Source: Cryptocoryne crispatula var. balansae (taxonomy: Eukaryota; Streptophyta; Magnoliopsida; Alismatales; Araceae). From it: DNA of 64,000 nucleotides. Under the pieces are notes generated by a model. The model was given only the letters and a program-made list of their open reading frames with translations, searched no databases and had not been told where the DNA came from. Shown piece after piece: positions 34,791-44,010 of the stretch. The stretch lies in assembly GCA_036172225.1 (NCBI GenBank), contig CM069919.1:25173971-25237970 (forward strand), in the 5' to 3' direction. Position numbers and translations under genes: made by a program. Position 1 is the first letter of the stretch. Every line of letters starts with the position of its first letter.

Positions 34791-35807
34791 TACACTCCCA
34801 AAGATTGATCCATGTTTTCTTTGTCCTCATAGAAGACTTCATCCAGCTGAATACTGTTATCCCAAAAACCTGGCAATTTCGCACATTCTAAGCTCTTGCC
34901 AGCCAGTTGATATAAATACCGATTCGGTACCCTCTTACCCTTAGCCTGGACTCTCTTGGACACTAACCCTAGAAGAAATGAATGAGATGATGAAGAGGGG
35001 AGATTGGGAGGAATAATATCTACAGGGGGTGAAGGACAGAGCAACTCACTTAAAGACTCGGTCCCCGAGGTCGGAAAGTCCTCGGGGGCAAAGATGGATG
35101 TTTCTTCGACCGAAATACGAGTTGTGAAAAGGATGTTTTTTTTTTTTGGCGATACCAACCATATGTACGGGATGGGTCATGGCACCTTTTTCATCACGAA
35201 GGGAAGTGAATGTGAAGGTTTGAGAAAGATTTTGGATGGGGTTGTGATCCTCCTTGGTTGGAGATGAGTCGGTTGACCTTAGGAGGGGGGAATCTAGTAG
35301 ATCGGGTGGGTCATCTGGTTCGACCCGGGATTGGACTGGCTCGACGGCCAAAGAGGCAAAAGCCTCGAACAACGTAGAATGGAGAGGGCTCTCAGGCCCG
35401 ATGGTGATGGTTGTGTGGAACGGAGGTGTTATATTCCTTGCATGGGCCGTGAAGGGCCTGCCATAGAAGGGCATTGGGAGCCCATGGGAGAGACTAAATT
35501 GAAAGAGGGGCTTAGCCCCAGAGAATGAGAGGTTGAGGAAAGGTCCTCGCGGAATGATCAGGGAGGAATGACAAATCCGACTGTCGGGGCACCTACTGAT
35601 CCATGGTGACTTAAGTGGTTTTTTCCTTGATTCTTCTTCCTCGACCAGAAATAATAACGGTAGAGGAAAGAACAATTCATCCTCACCTTCGTCGATCCTC
35701 TGCCTTTTCCGTGGACGATTGTTGATGTCGTTGAGATAGCCCGGCTCCTCTTCTTTAATCTCGATCACTTCCCCTTTTAGAAAGTATTTTGCAAGACCTT
35801 CTGTCAC
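34791..35807 (-). pseudogene. E: Gly/Pro-rich region and acidic linker
   Basis: 35046-35807 holds a short acidic stretch (YFLKGEVIEIKEEEPGY), a basic patch (RPRKRQRIDEGED, possible nuclear-localisation-like) and the proline-rich region; 34712-35158 holds the linker (TRISVEETSIFAPEDF, KRVPNRYLYQLAGKSLECAK, IQLDEVFYEDKENMDQSLG). The two frames overlap by a frameshift at about 35150, at a run of A residues. The linker is truncated by the RT deletion. Confidence 0.8.
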
Positions 35808-35810
35808 TGA

Positions 35811-36776
35811 CTATTGTCCGGGCCTTTTGCCATTCTGGATTGTCCCATCATATCCCAGGCCGGCTTTAGTAAGTCGATTGGCGGGGCTGATGGGCTCTGT
35901 GATGCCTTGCAAAAACTTACCCAACCCTTGGCCTTCATGATACCCCAGAATTCTCATAATGTGCCACCCTATCGGCTCTTCTGTGTTCTTCCTCTTTTGC
36001 TTTGGCTGCCATTTTTTCTTTGGTGGTTCTATTAATGTGAAGATTGGTTGGTTTGGTAATCCGGTAGTTGGCGTCATTGTCACATAACTGGTTACCTTTA
36101 CAACCTGCCCTTTGTGAGGGAACTTGATACACTGGTGATTAGTAGATGCCACTGCCTCTAATGCTTCGAGATAAGGACGGCCCAAAATGACCCGGTAGGT
36201 AGGATCCATCTCCAACACATGGAAGTCAACTGCGACTATCTTGGGACCGAGCTCGACATCAAGGAGAATGGTGCCATGCGCGGGTCGTTTCATATTATCA
36301 AATGCCGTCACAGTGATGTGAGAAGGCTGGATCTCTGTTTCTGAAATGCCGCAACAGTTCAATGTCTCGGGAGGTATGATGTTTAAGGAGGCACCGGTAT
36401 CTACCAAGCATGAATCTATCGGGGTGCCTCGAATGTTTACTGTTAAGCATAGTGCACACCTCCTGACTTCAGGAGCGGCCAACTCCTCATCAGTGAAAGT
36501 TAGGGCTGGATGTTCACTCCGGGGAGCCAAGACAGTGGTGATTCTCTCGGGCGGGAGGCTTTCACTGACAAGCACCTTTTGTAAATACTGCTAGAGCACC
36601 TCTTGGTGAACTTTGGACCGCTTGATTAATTCCAGAATAGAAATTCTGGCTGGTGTTTTATCGAGGTGTTTCAGCAGGTCATATGTAGTTCCTGGTATCG
36701 GTTCCTCAACTGGTTCTTCCTCAATTTCTGGGGCTGCTTGCGTTGCACCGGCTTGGGGAAAGACGCGTTGGACCAT
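35811..36776 (-). pseudogene. E: pre-protease, aspartic protease and G-patch
   Basis: Two in-phase pieces split by one TAG (36591-36593). 36591-36776 carries LDKTPARISILELIKRSKVH. 35811-36575 (254 residues) carries the protease (SCLVDTGASLNIIPPETL, VILGRPYLEALEAVASTNHQ) followed by a clean G-patch (IGWHIMRILGYHEGQGLGKF, then KAGLGYDG). A TAG at 35811-35813 ends the frame; the downstream region is in phase. Otherwise the domain residues look intact. Confidence 0.85.
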
Positions 36777-36853
36777 ACGTCCGCTCCGTAGGATGGAAGC
36801 AAGAGGTGGTGTAGGCCCGGCAGGTGATGTTTTGACGGGGACTGGCGTGTGAT

Positions 36854-37660
36854 TTAAGTGACCGGGTGGGTATGCTTGGGCGGAGGTGGTGGAGTATTGA
36901 CAGGGCTAAGCGGGGTTGTTACTGGGCTAATGGGCCGAATGGGGAGGGGTGATGGTTGTGGCATTTTTACTAGCATGGTGGATGCTGGATTGGTCAACGG
37001 GGGTGCTGGTCTAATGATGGGTGGTAGAGGGGGTGTGACAGCTAATGGCGGTGGTGCACGTGGTCGGATAATTGGTCCTAAGAGAAGAGGGGTTGCGGTG
37101 ATAGACCCCTCCGCAGGTCGTGGCGGTGTACGGATGATAGGTGGTAGGTTGGGAGAGGCACGGGGGATGGACAAGATGGCCCTATCAGGGTGGTGAGGGG
37201 TGTATGTTTGGAAGGAGGCGGTAGCCGGGTCCATTTGCCAATCTTGTCCTGGGCGGGACAATTCTTCGGCCGGGGTTAGGATAAGATTTATGGGATGGCG
37301 CGGGGGTGCTGCTATCGCCAAAGGGTTGCGCACTATCCCAAGGCCCTGATCATGCGGCTGTTGTTGTTGTTGTTGTTGTTGTTGCTGCTGCTGCTGCTGC
37401 CCTCGAGGTCTTGACTGTTGTGTTTTCAAAGACTCAATATATACCCCCATTTGTGCCCAATCAATACTCCCTTGGTCGTGAAGATCATGGATGTAGTCTC
37501 TGAATTGAAAACAATCCTCGATCATGTGACCCGGGTATCGGTGATACATGCAATACCGTCCAGTGTTTGCCGTGTCTGGCAAGACAGGTCTTTCTTTTGG
37601 GAGCTCTATCTGTTGTGCGGCCATCAAGGCATTGAAGATATCTGTAAGTGAGTAGGGCAA
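36854..37660 (-). CDS. E: C-terminal gag with zinc-binding motif
   Basis: 268 residues. YCMYHRYPGHMIEDCFQFRD is a Cys-His-His-Cys knuckle-like motif (C-x2-H-x5-H-x4-C), then a run of 13-14 Gln (about 37350-37400, CAA/CAG) and a Pro-rich tail. A frameshift near 37670 separates it from the main gag frame. It is the nucleocapsid-like, RNA-binding part of Gag by position. Confidence 0.82.
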   Translation of the reverse strand: MPYSLTDIFNALMAAQQIELPKERPVLPDTANTGRYCMYHRYPGHMIEDCFQFRDYIHDLHDQGSIDWAQMGVYIESLKTQQSRPRGQQQQQQQQQQQQQQPHDQGLGIVRNPLAIAAPPRHPINLILTPAEELSRPGQDWQMDPATASFQTYTPHHPDRAILSIPRASPNLPPIIRTPPRPAEGSITATPLLLGPIIRPRAPPPLAVTPPLPPIIRPAPPLTNPASTMLVKMPQPSPLPIRPISPVTTPLSPVNTPPPPPKHTHPVT

Positions 37661-39231
37661 TGGCGGGTAATTTTCTCGTCGGGGACCGGTTTTCCTTGGT
37701 TGGTGTGCAACTGGAGGAGGGGCCGGGTGGTAGGTTTCGGGGCCCCGGGTTGTGGGGCTCGAGGCATCAAGGGTTGTTGGTTATGGGGTCGGTATTGTTG
37801 GACTTGGTATTGGGGAAGCCGTGGGGGAAGTTGGGGCCGGGGCTGGTGCTGGAGGACTGGAGCATTCCTGTTAGGAGGAGGGTTTCTATGTTGGTGTGGG
37901 TAATTGTTAGGGGGGTTCCCCACAACACTAACATGCTCATGGCTTACTATCCCCTCAGTTACTGGTCCGGAGGTGGAAGGAAAGGTTTTCTTGGTGACCC
38001 GAGGTCGGGGATCAAATAGGTTCATAATAGGTGAATCCCGGAGCTGGGTCTGGATGTACCGCGCTTTTTCATATAACTCACTCATGGAAGTGGGATGGTG
38101 AAGGGCAAGCATGTTCTTCATGGCCGGGGTTGCATTTGTTATGATCAGCTTGACCTGCTCTTGTTCTGACATCGGATCTGTGAGCTTCTCTGCCATGGCC
38201 CTCCATCTATCCGCATACCTGATAAAATCCTCATCTGCTTTCATTTTCTCAGCTACAAGGTCGGTGATGGAGTAGGCTATTCCAACTCGGTCTTGATATC
38301 TCTGCAAAAATTTGGCTTTGACAATATCAAAGTTACCGGCCTCCGTTGAATCAAGTGAATAGAACCACTCAAGCGCCGAGCCCTCCAATGATCTTCTAAA
38401 TAGAAAAGCAAGGGCTCTCGGATCATTCTGCCATGTGACGGATTCGTATAGGAAGTCTTTGACGTGGAGGAAGGGGTTACCAGACCCGTTGTAACGGCGG
38501 AACACTGGCATTTCGGAGTGAGGAAGATGGAAAGTAGGGAGCGAGGGGAGAGATATTTCAAGGGCAACTTTGGTGCCAACCAGACGGCGAATTTCTTTGT
38601 ACTGCTCCTCCATCTGACTTAGGCAGTTTAGCATAGCCTGGTCAATAGAGGGCTCTCGAACAATTGGGGGAGGAGGGGGTGTTTGATACACCGGAGGGGG
38701 AGCTAAGTAGGCCGAAGCGGCCGGACATGGAATGTGGGTTGGTGGACATGCTGCTTGACGGGGAAGATTAAGATGATTAGAAGAGAAGACTGGTGGCCGC
38801 GATGGTGCTGCCAGATTTGGATCCGAGTGGTTTAGGATAGCCACCGGATGAGGGGAGTTTGGGGGCGATGGCCCGGTATAGGAATGGCCTTGGGCGGCCG
38901 CTTCGGGTCGACGTGCTACTGAACGAGGGGTAGAAACACGTAAACCACCGGTGAGAGGGTCATGATCGGCGGGCGACTTGCCCTTGAGAATAGCCTCGAT
39001 GGCTTGAAGTTGGGTGGGGTTGGCATGAGAGAATGCCTCCCAAAGGGAACCCGGGTTGGGTGGAGGAGAAACTTGATCTGGCTCAGCGGGAGCTCCTGGT
39101 TCGTTAACGGCATAGACAGCGTCGGGGAGGAGTGACGGCTCGCCTTCTGCCCCAAAGTAGGCCTGTTCATACTCTGCTTGCTCGCAGTGTTGATCCATGA
39201 TGACTCGTCCGGACCTGAGCGACACAGGCAT
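37624..39231 (-). CDS. E: gag, capsid part
   Basis: Likely start ATG at 39231 (MPVSLRSGRVIMDQ), chosen because D has the matching MNLRSGRVIGMADQ; an upstream ATG (39336) gives a Lys-rich extension. About residues 200-400 form the retrotransposon gag domain (EMPVFRRYNGSGNPF, ALAFLFRRSLEGSALEWFYS, MLALHHPTSMSELYEKARY), followed by a Pro/Gln-rich tail. The last residues are out of frame relative to the next gag segment because of a frameshift at about 37670. It forms the particle shell. Confidence 0.88.
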   Translation of the reverse strand: MPVSLRSGRVIMDQHCEQAEYEQAYFGAEGEPSLLPDAVYAVNEPGAPAEPDQVSPPPNPGSLWEAFSHANPTQLQAIEAILKGKSPADHDPLTGGLRVSTPRSVARRPEAAAQGHSYTGPSPPNSPHPVAILNHSDPNLAAPSRPPVFSSNHLNLPRQAACPPTHIPCPAASAYLAPPPVYQTPPPPPIVREPSIDQAMLNCLSQMEEQYKEIRRLVGTKVALEISLPSLPTFHLPHSEMPVFRRYNGSGNPFLHVKDFLYESVTWQNDPRALAFLFRRSLEGSALEWFYSLDSTEAGNFDIVKAKFLQRYQDRVGIAYSITDLVAEKMKADEDFIRYADRWRAMAEKLTDPMSEQEQVKLIITNATPAMKNMLALHHPTSMSELYEKARYIQTQLRDSPIMNLFDPRPRVTKKTFPSTSGPVTEGIVSHEHVSVVGNPPNNYPHQHRNPPPNRNAPVLQHQPRPQLPPRLPQYQVQQYRPHNQQPLMPRAPQPGAPKPTTRPLLQLHTNQGKPVPDEKITRHCPTHLQISSMP

Positions 39232-39489
39232 AAAGCAAAAAAAGACGAAGTTTTCTTCTTTTGGGTGTTTTCTTTTGATCAAATTTTTCTTTTTGGGTTG
39301 TTTAATTCTAGAAGACAAGTTTTTATCCGAAAGCAAATAGGGTGTTTGGTAGCGTTTTTAATTTTAAGACAACCTCATTTTTGAAACCAAGATAACTTGA
39401 CTTCTCAGTTTTGTTTTTAAAATCAAAACAGTCCAATTATTTTGTGTTTGGCAAAACTGTCTCAATTTTTAAAAATTAGACAGCAGTGT

Positions 39490-39700
39490 TTGGTTATGAA
39501 TTTAAGTTCATGACACTGCTGCAGCGGCGGGCGCGGGCAACTTGTGGAGGAGAAGGGTGGCGGAGTGGACATGGAGGAGTCGCTCGGCGAAATCTGAACG
39601 CTCAAGGATGTCGTCTTTGAGACGCGGGGCGGAATGACACGCCTCTTCTCCCGGCGTTGCTCTACAGGCGGACGAGGCGATGTTAGTGATTTTTTTTTAT
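39490..39700. other. Unidentified GC-rich segment in the TIR element
   Basis: Separate from the SAUR fragment. An open frame on the minus strand (39462-39746) is Ser/Pro-rich. It may be a second captured host fragment; not recognised. Confidence 0.3.
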
Positions 39701-39780
39701 TGAGGGAGGGAGGGAGGCGAAAGAAGAAGAACACCCCCCCTTGCAACTACGAGCAAGGGGTCCTCCGTTCCCCGAATTCA

Positions 39781-40269
39781 TCAGATTCGAGTTGGTTGCG
39801 GCGGGGGGGGGTGGGCCGCGTCACCAGACGGGGGACTCACCCGGAAGCCCCGCGGCGGCGGGGACTCGTGCCACCCGCCGCCGCAGCCCCGGAGTGGTGG
39901 CGGCGGGACGGGGAAGAGGAGGCCGCCGCCGCCGCCGCCGCCTTCTTCACCGCAGTCCCCGAGGGTGGCGAAAAGGGCAAATCCGGCGTTGAGGTGGCAC
40001 ATGAGCTCCTCGAAGAGGACCTCCTCGCAGGGGATGGAGAGGGGGCCGGGCTGGGAGAAGCCGAACTCCTCCTCGGCCCGGTGCAGAAGCTTCCGGAAGA
40101 CGGGATGGTTCAGGTGCGCCGCCCGCACGATGAAGAACCGAGAGTTGGGGCCGACGCAGACGGCGAGATGCCCCGCCGGAACGTCCGATGGGGTATGCCC
40201 CCGCGACCTGAGGGCGGAGGCGGCGGCCCGACGGACGCCCCCCCCTCCGCGCGATCCTCTCCCGGCGGC
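39781..40269 (-). pseudogene. SAUR-family auxin-responsive gene fragment, captured by transposon
   Basis: Reading the minus strand from about 40210 gives SDVPAGHLAVCVGPNSRFFI, then RAAHLNHPVFRKLLHRAEEE and PGPLSIPCEEVLFEEL. These are the core blocks of SAUR proteins (small auxin-up RNA), which inhibit PP2C-D phosphatases to promote cell expansion. No ATG precedes them in frame; a TGA lies at 40270-40272, so the native N-terminus is missing. The tail is a Gly run. GC is very high, as in monocot SAUR genes. It is a fragment, unlikely to be functional; whether it is transcribed from the E leader is unknown. Confidence 0.82.
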
Positions 40270-40517
40270 TCAGCGGACCACCCCCCCCCCCCGGACAGCC
40301 ACGCCCGGAGACATCTGGACGTGGGAGACGAGCGCCCGCGTCTCTCTCGAAAATAAAACAACTCCTCCCTTGTTTTATTTTCAAGAGAGCTATGAGACGT
40401 AGATCTCTTTGTTTTTAAAAAAAGAGGAGCGGACAGAAAACGTGGCCAAACACCTCTCTTTCCCTGTTTTCAAATTTTTGGTAAAAAAAAGAGAAAAAAA
40501 CACTACCAAACACCCTA

Positions 40518-41865
40518 AAAGTTTTCTTTGACAAAGATTTTTTGAACTGCTTCTTAGAGGTTATTTTCTTTGATTGTCGTGATCAGAGAAGTTTTTTTTT
40601 TTTTTTTACCTCAAAGGAACAACTTCTTTTGGTGACTTTTTTAGATTTTTTTTTTGTAGGAGAGAGTCTCCCCCCCTTTTTCCTTTTTCTTTTGGTTACA
40701 CAAACAAGTTAAAGCAAAGACTGTGAATGCTTAGCGCAAATTTTTGTTCCAACCTTAGATTAGTGGCTTGTTTAGCCAAGTATTGTCCACTCAAATAAAT
40801 GGGTGGGACCCTATGCTCACACAACGCCGAGCAACGTAAGGTGAAACGATTTCTCACACGGATAGGTAATGAGTAAACTTCGGGTTTTGGGGAAATGGTA
40901 CAACCAGCCCGATCAGTGAAGAGGGAATCCTTCACGTATGGGGACTTATGGAGGCCTTGGCGGAAACCAACTTAGTCAACCGAGAGGGAATCCCCGGAAG
41001 AGAAGTCGAGATCCACCAAGAATGGTGGTTTGGATGTGTATGGCTTTGGGAGGAGAGTGAGCCCCCCCCCCTTCTCGGATGACCTACGAGGCCGGATGGA
41101 ACCGGTACCTCGATGCAAGCTAATGCAAGAGAATAAGCAAGGATAAAGGAGCAAGCAAAATAAAATAAGAGCAACACAACGTGAGAGAAGTACAAAGAAA
41201 CTTAAGAGATGATGGTGCACAAAGAAATTTAAACACTAAGACAGGTTTGCATGCTGAAAATTAGAAGGTAGTAAGAGTGATAAGGGTTGGAAGTGAAACA
41301 AGAAGCAGGAACTAAAAGCAGTTTCGGGGAATTGCAGGCGCTCCGGTACCGCGCCGCCAGGCGTCGCGGTATCAGGACGCTTTTAACGGGAATCAGAAAA
41401 TTTTAAGAAAAGCTAGAAAGCAAGGGTCCCGCGGGGACATAAAGGTGATATAAAGCTGAGAAAGCAATAAATGACAATGCTTTTTAAATGAAAAGGTATT
41501 AAAAGTAGGGTTGACTCGCACGGGAGTCGGTGCTTGTAGATGCTTCGGGCTCGCGGAGCTCGGTTTGCAAACGTCCTAGCAAAGGGTAGCAGCTGGTGCC
41601 CCTTTGATAGGATCAACAGAAAGAGATGGCCACGCGGGGCCGATGATGTACCACTCACGCGGTGAGTGGGGAAATGAGGGGTGGCTCACGCGGGAGCCAA
41701 GGAGTAGTAGCCCACGCGGTGAGCAAGAGAGGTTCTAACTTTAAAAGGAGGAGGATGAAATACAAGTAAACGTGGAGATAAAGAGAGTGAATAGGAGACT
41801 TACTTGATGGAAGAGGCTTTCATTCAAAGAAATATGGCAAGCGACTTTCCCTTGGCTTTAGATGT
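40518..41865 (-). other. Leader of E
   Basis: Untranslated leader between PBS and gag, interrupted at its gag-proximal end by the TIR transposon. It contains the block shared with C and D leaders (40830-41090), a GC-rich inverted repeat (41335-41380) and an array of short hairpins (41513-41724) near the PBS. Confidence 0.65.
41513..41724 (-). other. Array of short hairpins next to the PBS of E
   Basis: Six hairpins: GACTC-GCACGG-GAGTC (41513-41528), GCTC-GCG-GAGC (41549-41559), GGCC-ACGCGG-GGCC (41628-41641), CCACTCAC-GCG-GTGAGTGG (41651-41669), TGGCTC-ACGCGG-GAGCCA (41682-41699) and GCCCAC-GCG-GTGAGC with one mismatch (41710-41724). Loops are nearly constant and stems differ but still pair. 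F has the same kind at 8-23. Confidence 0.6.
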
Positions 41866-41883
41866 CCCACCGTGGTCGCCAAA
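41866..41883 (-). other. Primer-binding site of E
   Basis: Minus strand TGGCGACCACGGTGGGAC, next to the LTR end (41887). Identical core to F. Confidence 0.8.
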
Positions 41884-41886
41884 GGA

Positions 41887-43697
41887 TGTGGACGCCGGGA
41901 AAGAGGGGTGGAGAGGGAGAGATATGTCCTCGTGGGTGGGTGTGTGTGCTTCCTTTCTTACGGTCTTGATAGGGTGGGTTCGTGTTAATCACGCCATAGA
42001 CACGGTCGTGGATGATTCCGACGGACCGATCTATTGCCTGCTTCTCTTCCTTCTTTCCTTCTCCGCACTCACCTTGATCCCCGGACTACTCAACCCTTGA
42101 TGTCACTTGGGCATCGAAGGACCGGTCTGGGTCGTGATGAGAATCGAGGGGAAAGAAGATCAGATAGCCGGTGGCATTATCAACACTAACTTAACCTACA
42201 AACCCAAAGAGGAAGGGATGGTGTGGTCGCCAGGATCTAGAGAGACTCCGATGATAGAAATAAAAGAAATGAACTAGTAAAGGAAGTGAGAGTGACCGGT
42301 TACCTCGATAAGCTGGGAGATTGCGGGGGTTCTATCTTCTCCTTCCTCGGCCGGCCGGGGAAGAAGAGCCTTGGAGAAACTCGCTTGCCTGAAAAGAAAG
42401 TATGAATGAAAGCACAACGATTAGAACTAAAGATGGAGCAGTAACTATTCGTAAGAAAGAAGAGCAATGGCAAAAGGGGTTGAACGAACCGGATTAGGAC
42501 TAACTCCTAACCCCTTCTTGAGGGAGGATCTAAATGACCTAAGACTAAGATGCGTTATGCTATACTAATGCAACATGCATAATGAAACCCAAATGAACAA
42601 TAAAGGAGAGGGTAAGGCAAGGAAGAAGATCGTAGAGAAGCCCGGTGCTTTTGGCTTCTGGAAATTGCAGGCGCTCCGCTGACAGGTCACCTGGCATCGC
42701 GTCGGGGGAGCGCTCCAGTCCTTCTACGGCAGTCTTCAATGCAATCTTCTCCCGGTTCCAATGACGAGGGATCGGATTCCTAGTCGGTTTTGGAGGTTTC
42801 TTGGTACTCTTTGTAATGGCTTTCAATGGTATGATGGCAGGGGTCTTGAATGGTTTTTGAGTGGTATTGAATGAGCAGAGTGAAAGGGGTGTAATGGAGG
42901 ATGGAGAGGCTTGGGAGTGATATGGGGGCTTGGAAGGTGGTGGGAGGATGTTGGAAGGCTCAAGAAAGCTCTCCGGAAGTTAAGGCTCTGGGAATCCCTC
43001 TTTAAGCTCCTTGGAATCTCTCTCTTGGAACCTCTCCCTTTTTTTTGGAACCCCTTAAATGTGGGAGAAGGGTCTCCTCTTATAGGTGCGCAAAAGTGAC
43101 CTTGGCGCTCCGCCTTGAGGACGCCTGGCGTCGCGGCATGAGAGCGCCTGAAAATCCGCCGACAGGTCGGCGGATCAGCACGTCCGACCATACCTGTCGC
43201 CACCTACCACCCTGCGTGTCAGGCGGCGGTTGTCAGCGGAAATCCTGGCGCTCTGACAGGGGAGCACCTACGACCTACGGCTGTCAGACTGTAAATTCGG
43301 CGCACGCGGAGCCTGCGGTGACAGTTGTCAGGCGGGAATCCAGGTGCTCCGACGGCGGAGCGCCTGCACCCTCGGTACGATTTCGACAACGCATCGCTGA
43401 CCGTCTGAAAAGCCGCCTGTCACGCGCGGAATTGCAGGCGCTCTGGCAGAAGAGCGCTTGTACTTTCGTACGTCTCTGAGTACAATGTCGTCCGGCGGGA
43501 CAGAAGGGTAAAAAGGCGGGAAATTACAGGCGCTCTGACGTCGCGACGCCAGGCGTCGCGACATCGGGACGCCTCAATATTTTCTGAAATTTGATTGTTT
43601 TTATGTCAAATCGACCTCTCCGATCGGGAGAAAACCAGTGTTATCTATAGAAATGAGATTGTTCTTTCTGTAATCGGGCCGAATTCGCGTATCTACA
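41887..43697 (-). repeat. 5' LTR of E (1811 bp)
   Basis: Near-identical partner of 27814-29622. Probable TATA (TATAAGAG on the minus strand) at about 43078-43085. GC-rich inverted repeats at 43105-43560, including GTCGCGACGCC / GGCGTCGCGAC near 43537-43562. GGCCGGCC at 42349-42356. Confidence 0.93.
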
Positions 43698-43702
43698 ATA
43701 GG
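43698..43702 (+). repeat. Target-site duplication of E, right copy (ATAGG)
   Basis: Matches 27809-27813. Confidence 0.92.
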
Positions 43703-44010
43703 GTCCTACCCATTTATTTGAGTGGACAATATTTCTCTTAACAAGCCATTAATTTGAGGTTGAAACAAAAAAAATTGCGTTAATCATTCCAAGTCTTTGT
43801 TATTACTTGTTTGCAAACAAAAACTGAAAATTAAACAAAAATCCCAAAATCACCTAAAAAGAACCGAAACAAAAAATTTGCTTGAGGTTAATTTGCTTGA
43901 CAACTTGCTTGTCCGACAAAAGAAAATCAAAACAAAAAAGGGGGTCCAAAAATTAAAACTAAAAAAATCCTTAAGCTTTTATTTGTCAACCTTCTTTTTC
44001 TATTGTGTTT
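43703..44010 (+). other. Leader of D, second part
   Basis: A-rich, collinear with C 23870-24180 and leading to gag. No gene. Confidence 0.7.

Larger units (their letters stand above)
39338..40517. mobile_element. Small TIR DNA transposon carrying a gene fragment, in leader of E
   Basis: Terminal inverted repeats of 22 bp with one mismatch: TAGGGTGTTTGGTAGCGTTT (39338 on) and its complement ending at 40517. Sub-terminal GTGTTTGG copies occur near 39443, 39487 and (reverse) 40446. This structure fits a non-autonomous hAT- or PIF-type element. No convincing target duplication was found, so the superfamily is open. It has no transposase. The interior is far more GC-rich than its surroundings and contains captured SAUR sequence. 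Confidence 0.72.
27814..43697 (-). mobile_element. Element E: RT-deleted Tat-type retrotransposon (15.9 kb)
   Basis: Complete minus-strand insertion with LTRs 41887-43697 (5') and 27814-29622 (3'), ATAGG duplications, PBS and PPT. It has gag, protease, G-patch, linker, first and second RNase H and integrase, but no RT. A 308-bp segment spanning the deletion junction is present three times. A small DNA transposon with a SAUR fragment (39338-40517) sits in its leader. It is a different family from C/D (LTR sequence and gag diverged). Confidence 0.93.

Noticed and set aside
39781..40269. Functional SAUR gene
   Set aside because: No in-frame start codon, an upstream stop, and a missing N-terminus; it sits inside a transposon.
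41940..42100. ORFs in the E LTRs (MSSWVGVCASFLTVLIGWVR, both copies) as a possible small membrane protein
   Set aside because: It is present in both LTRs only because LTRs are duplicated; it is antisense to the element and has no independent support.
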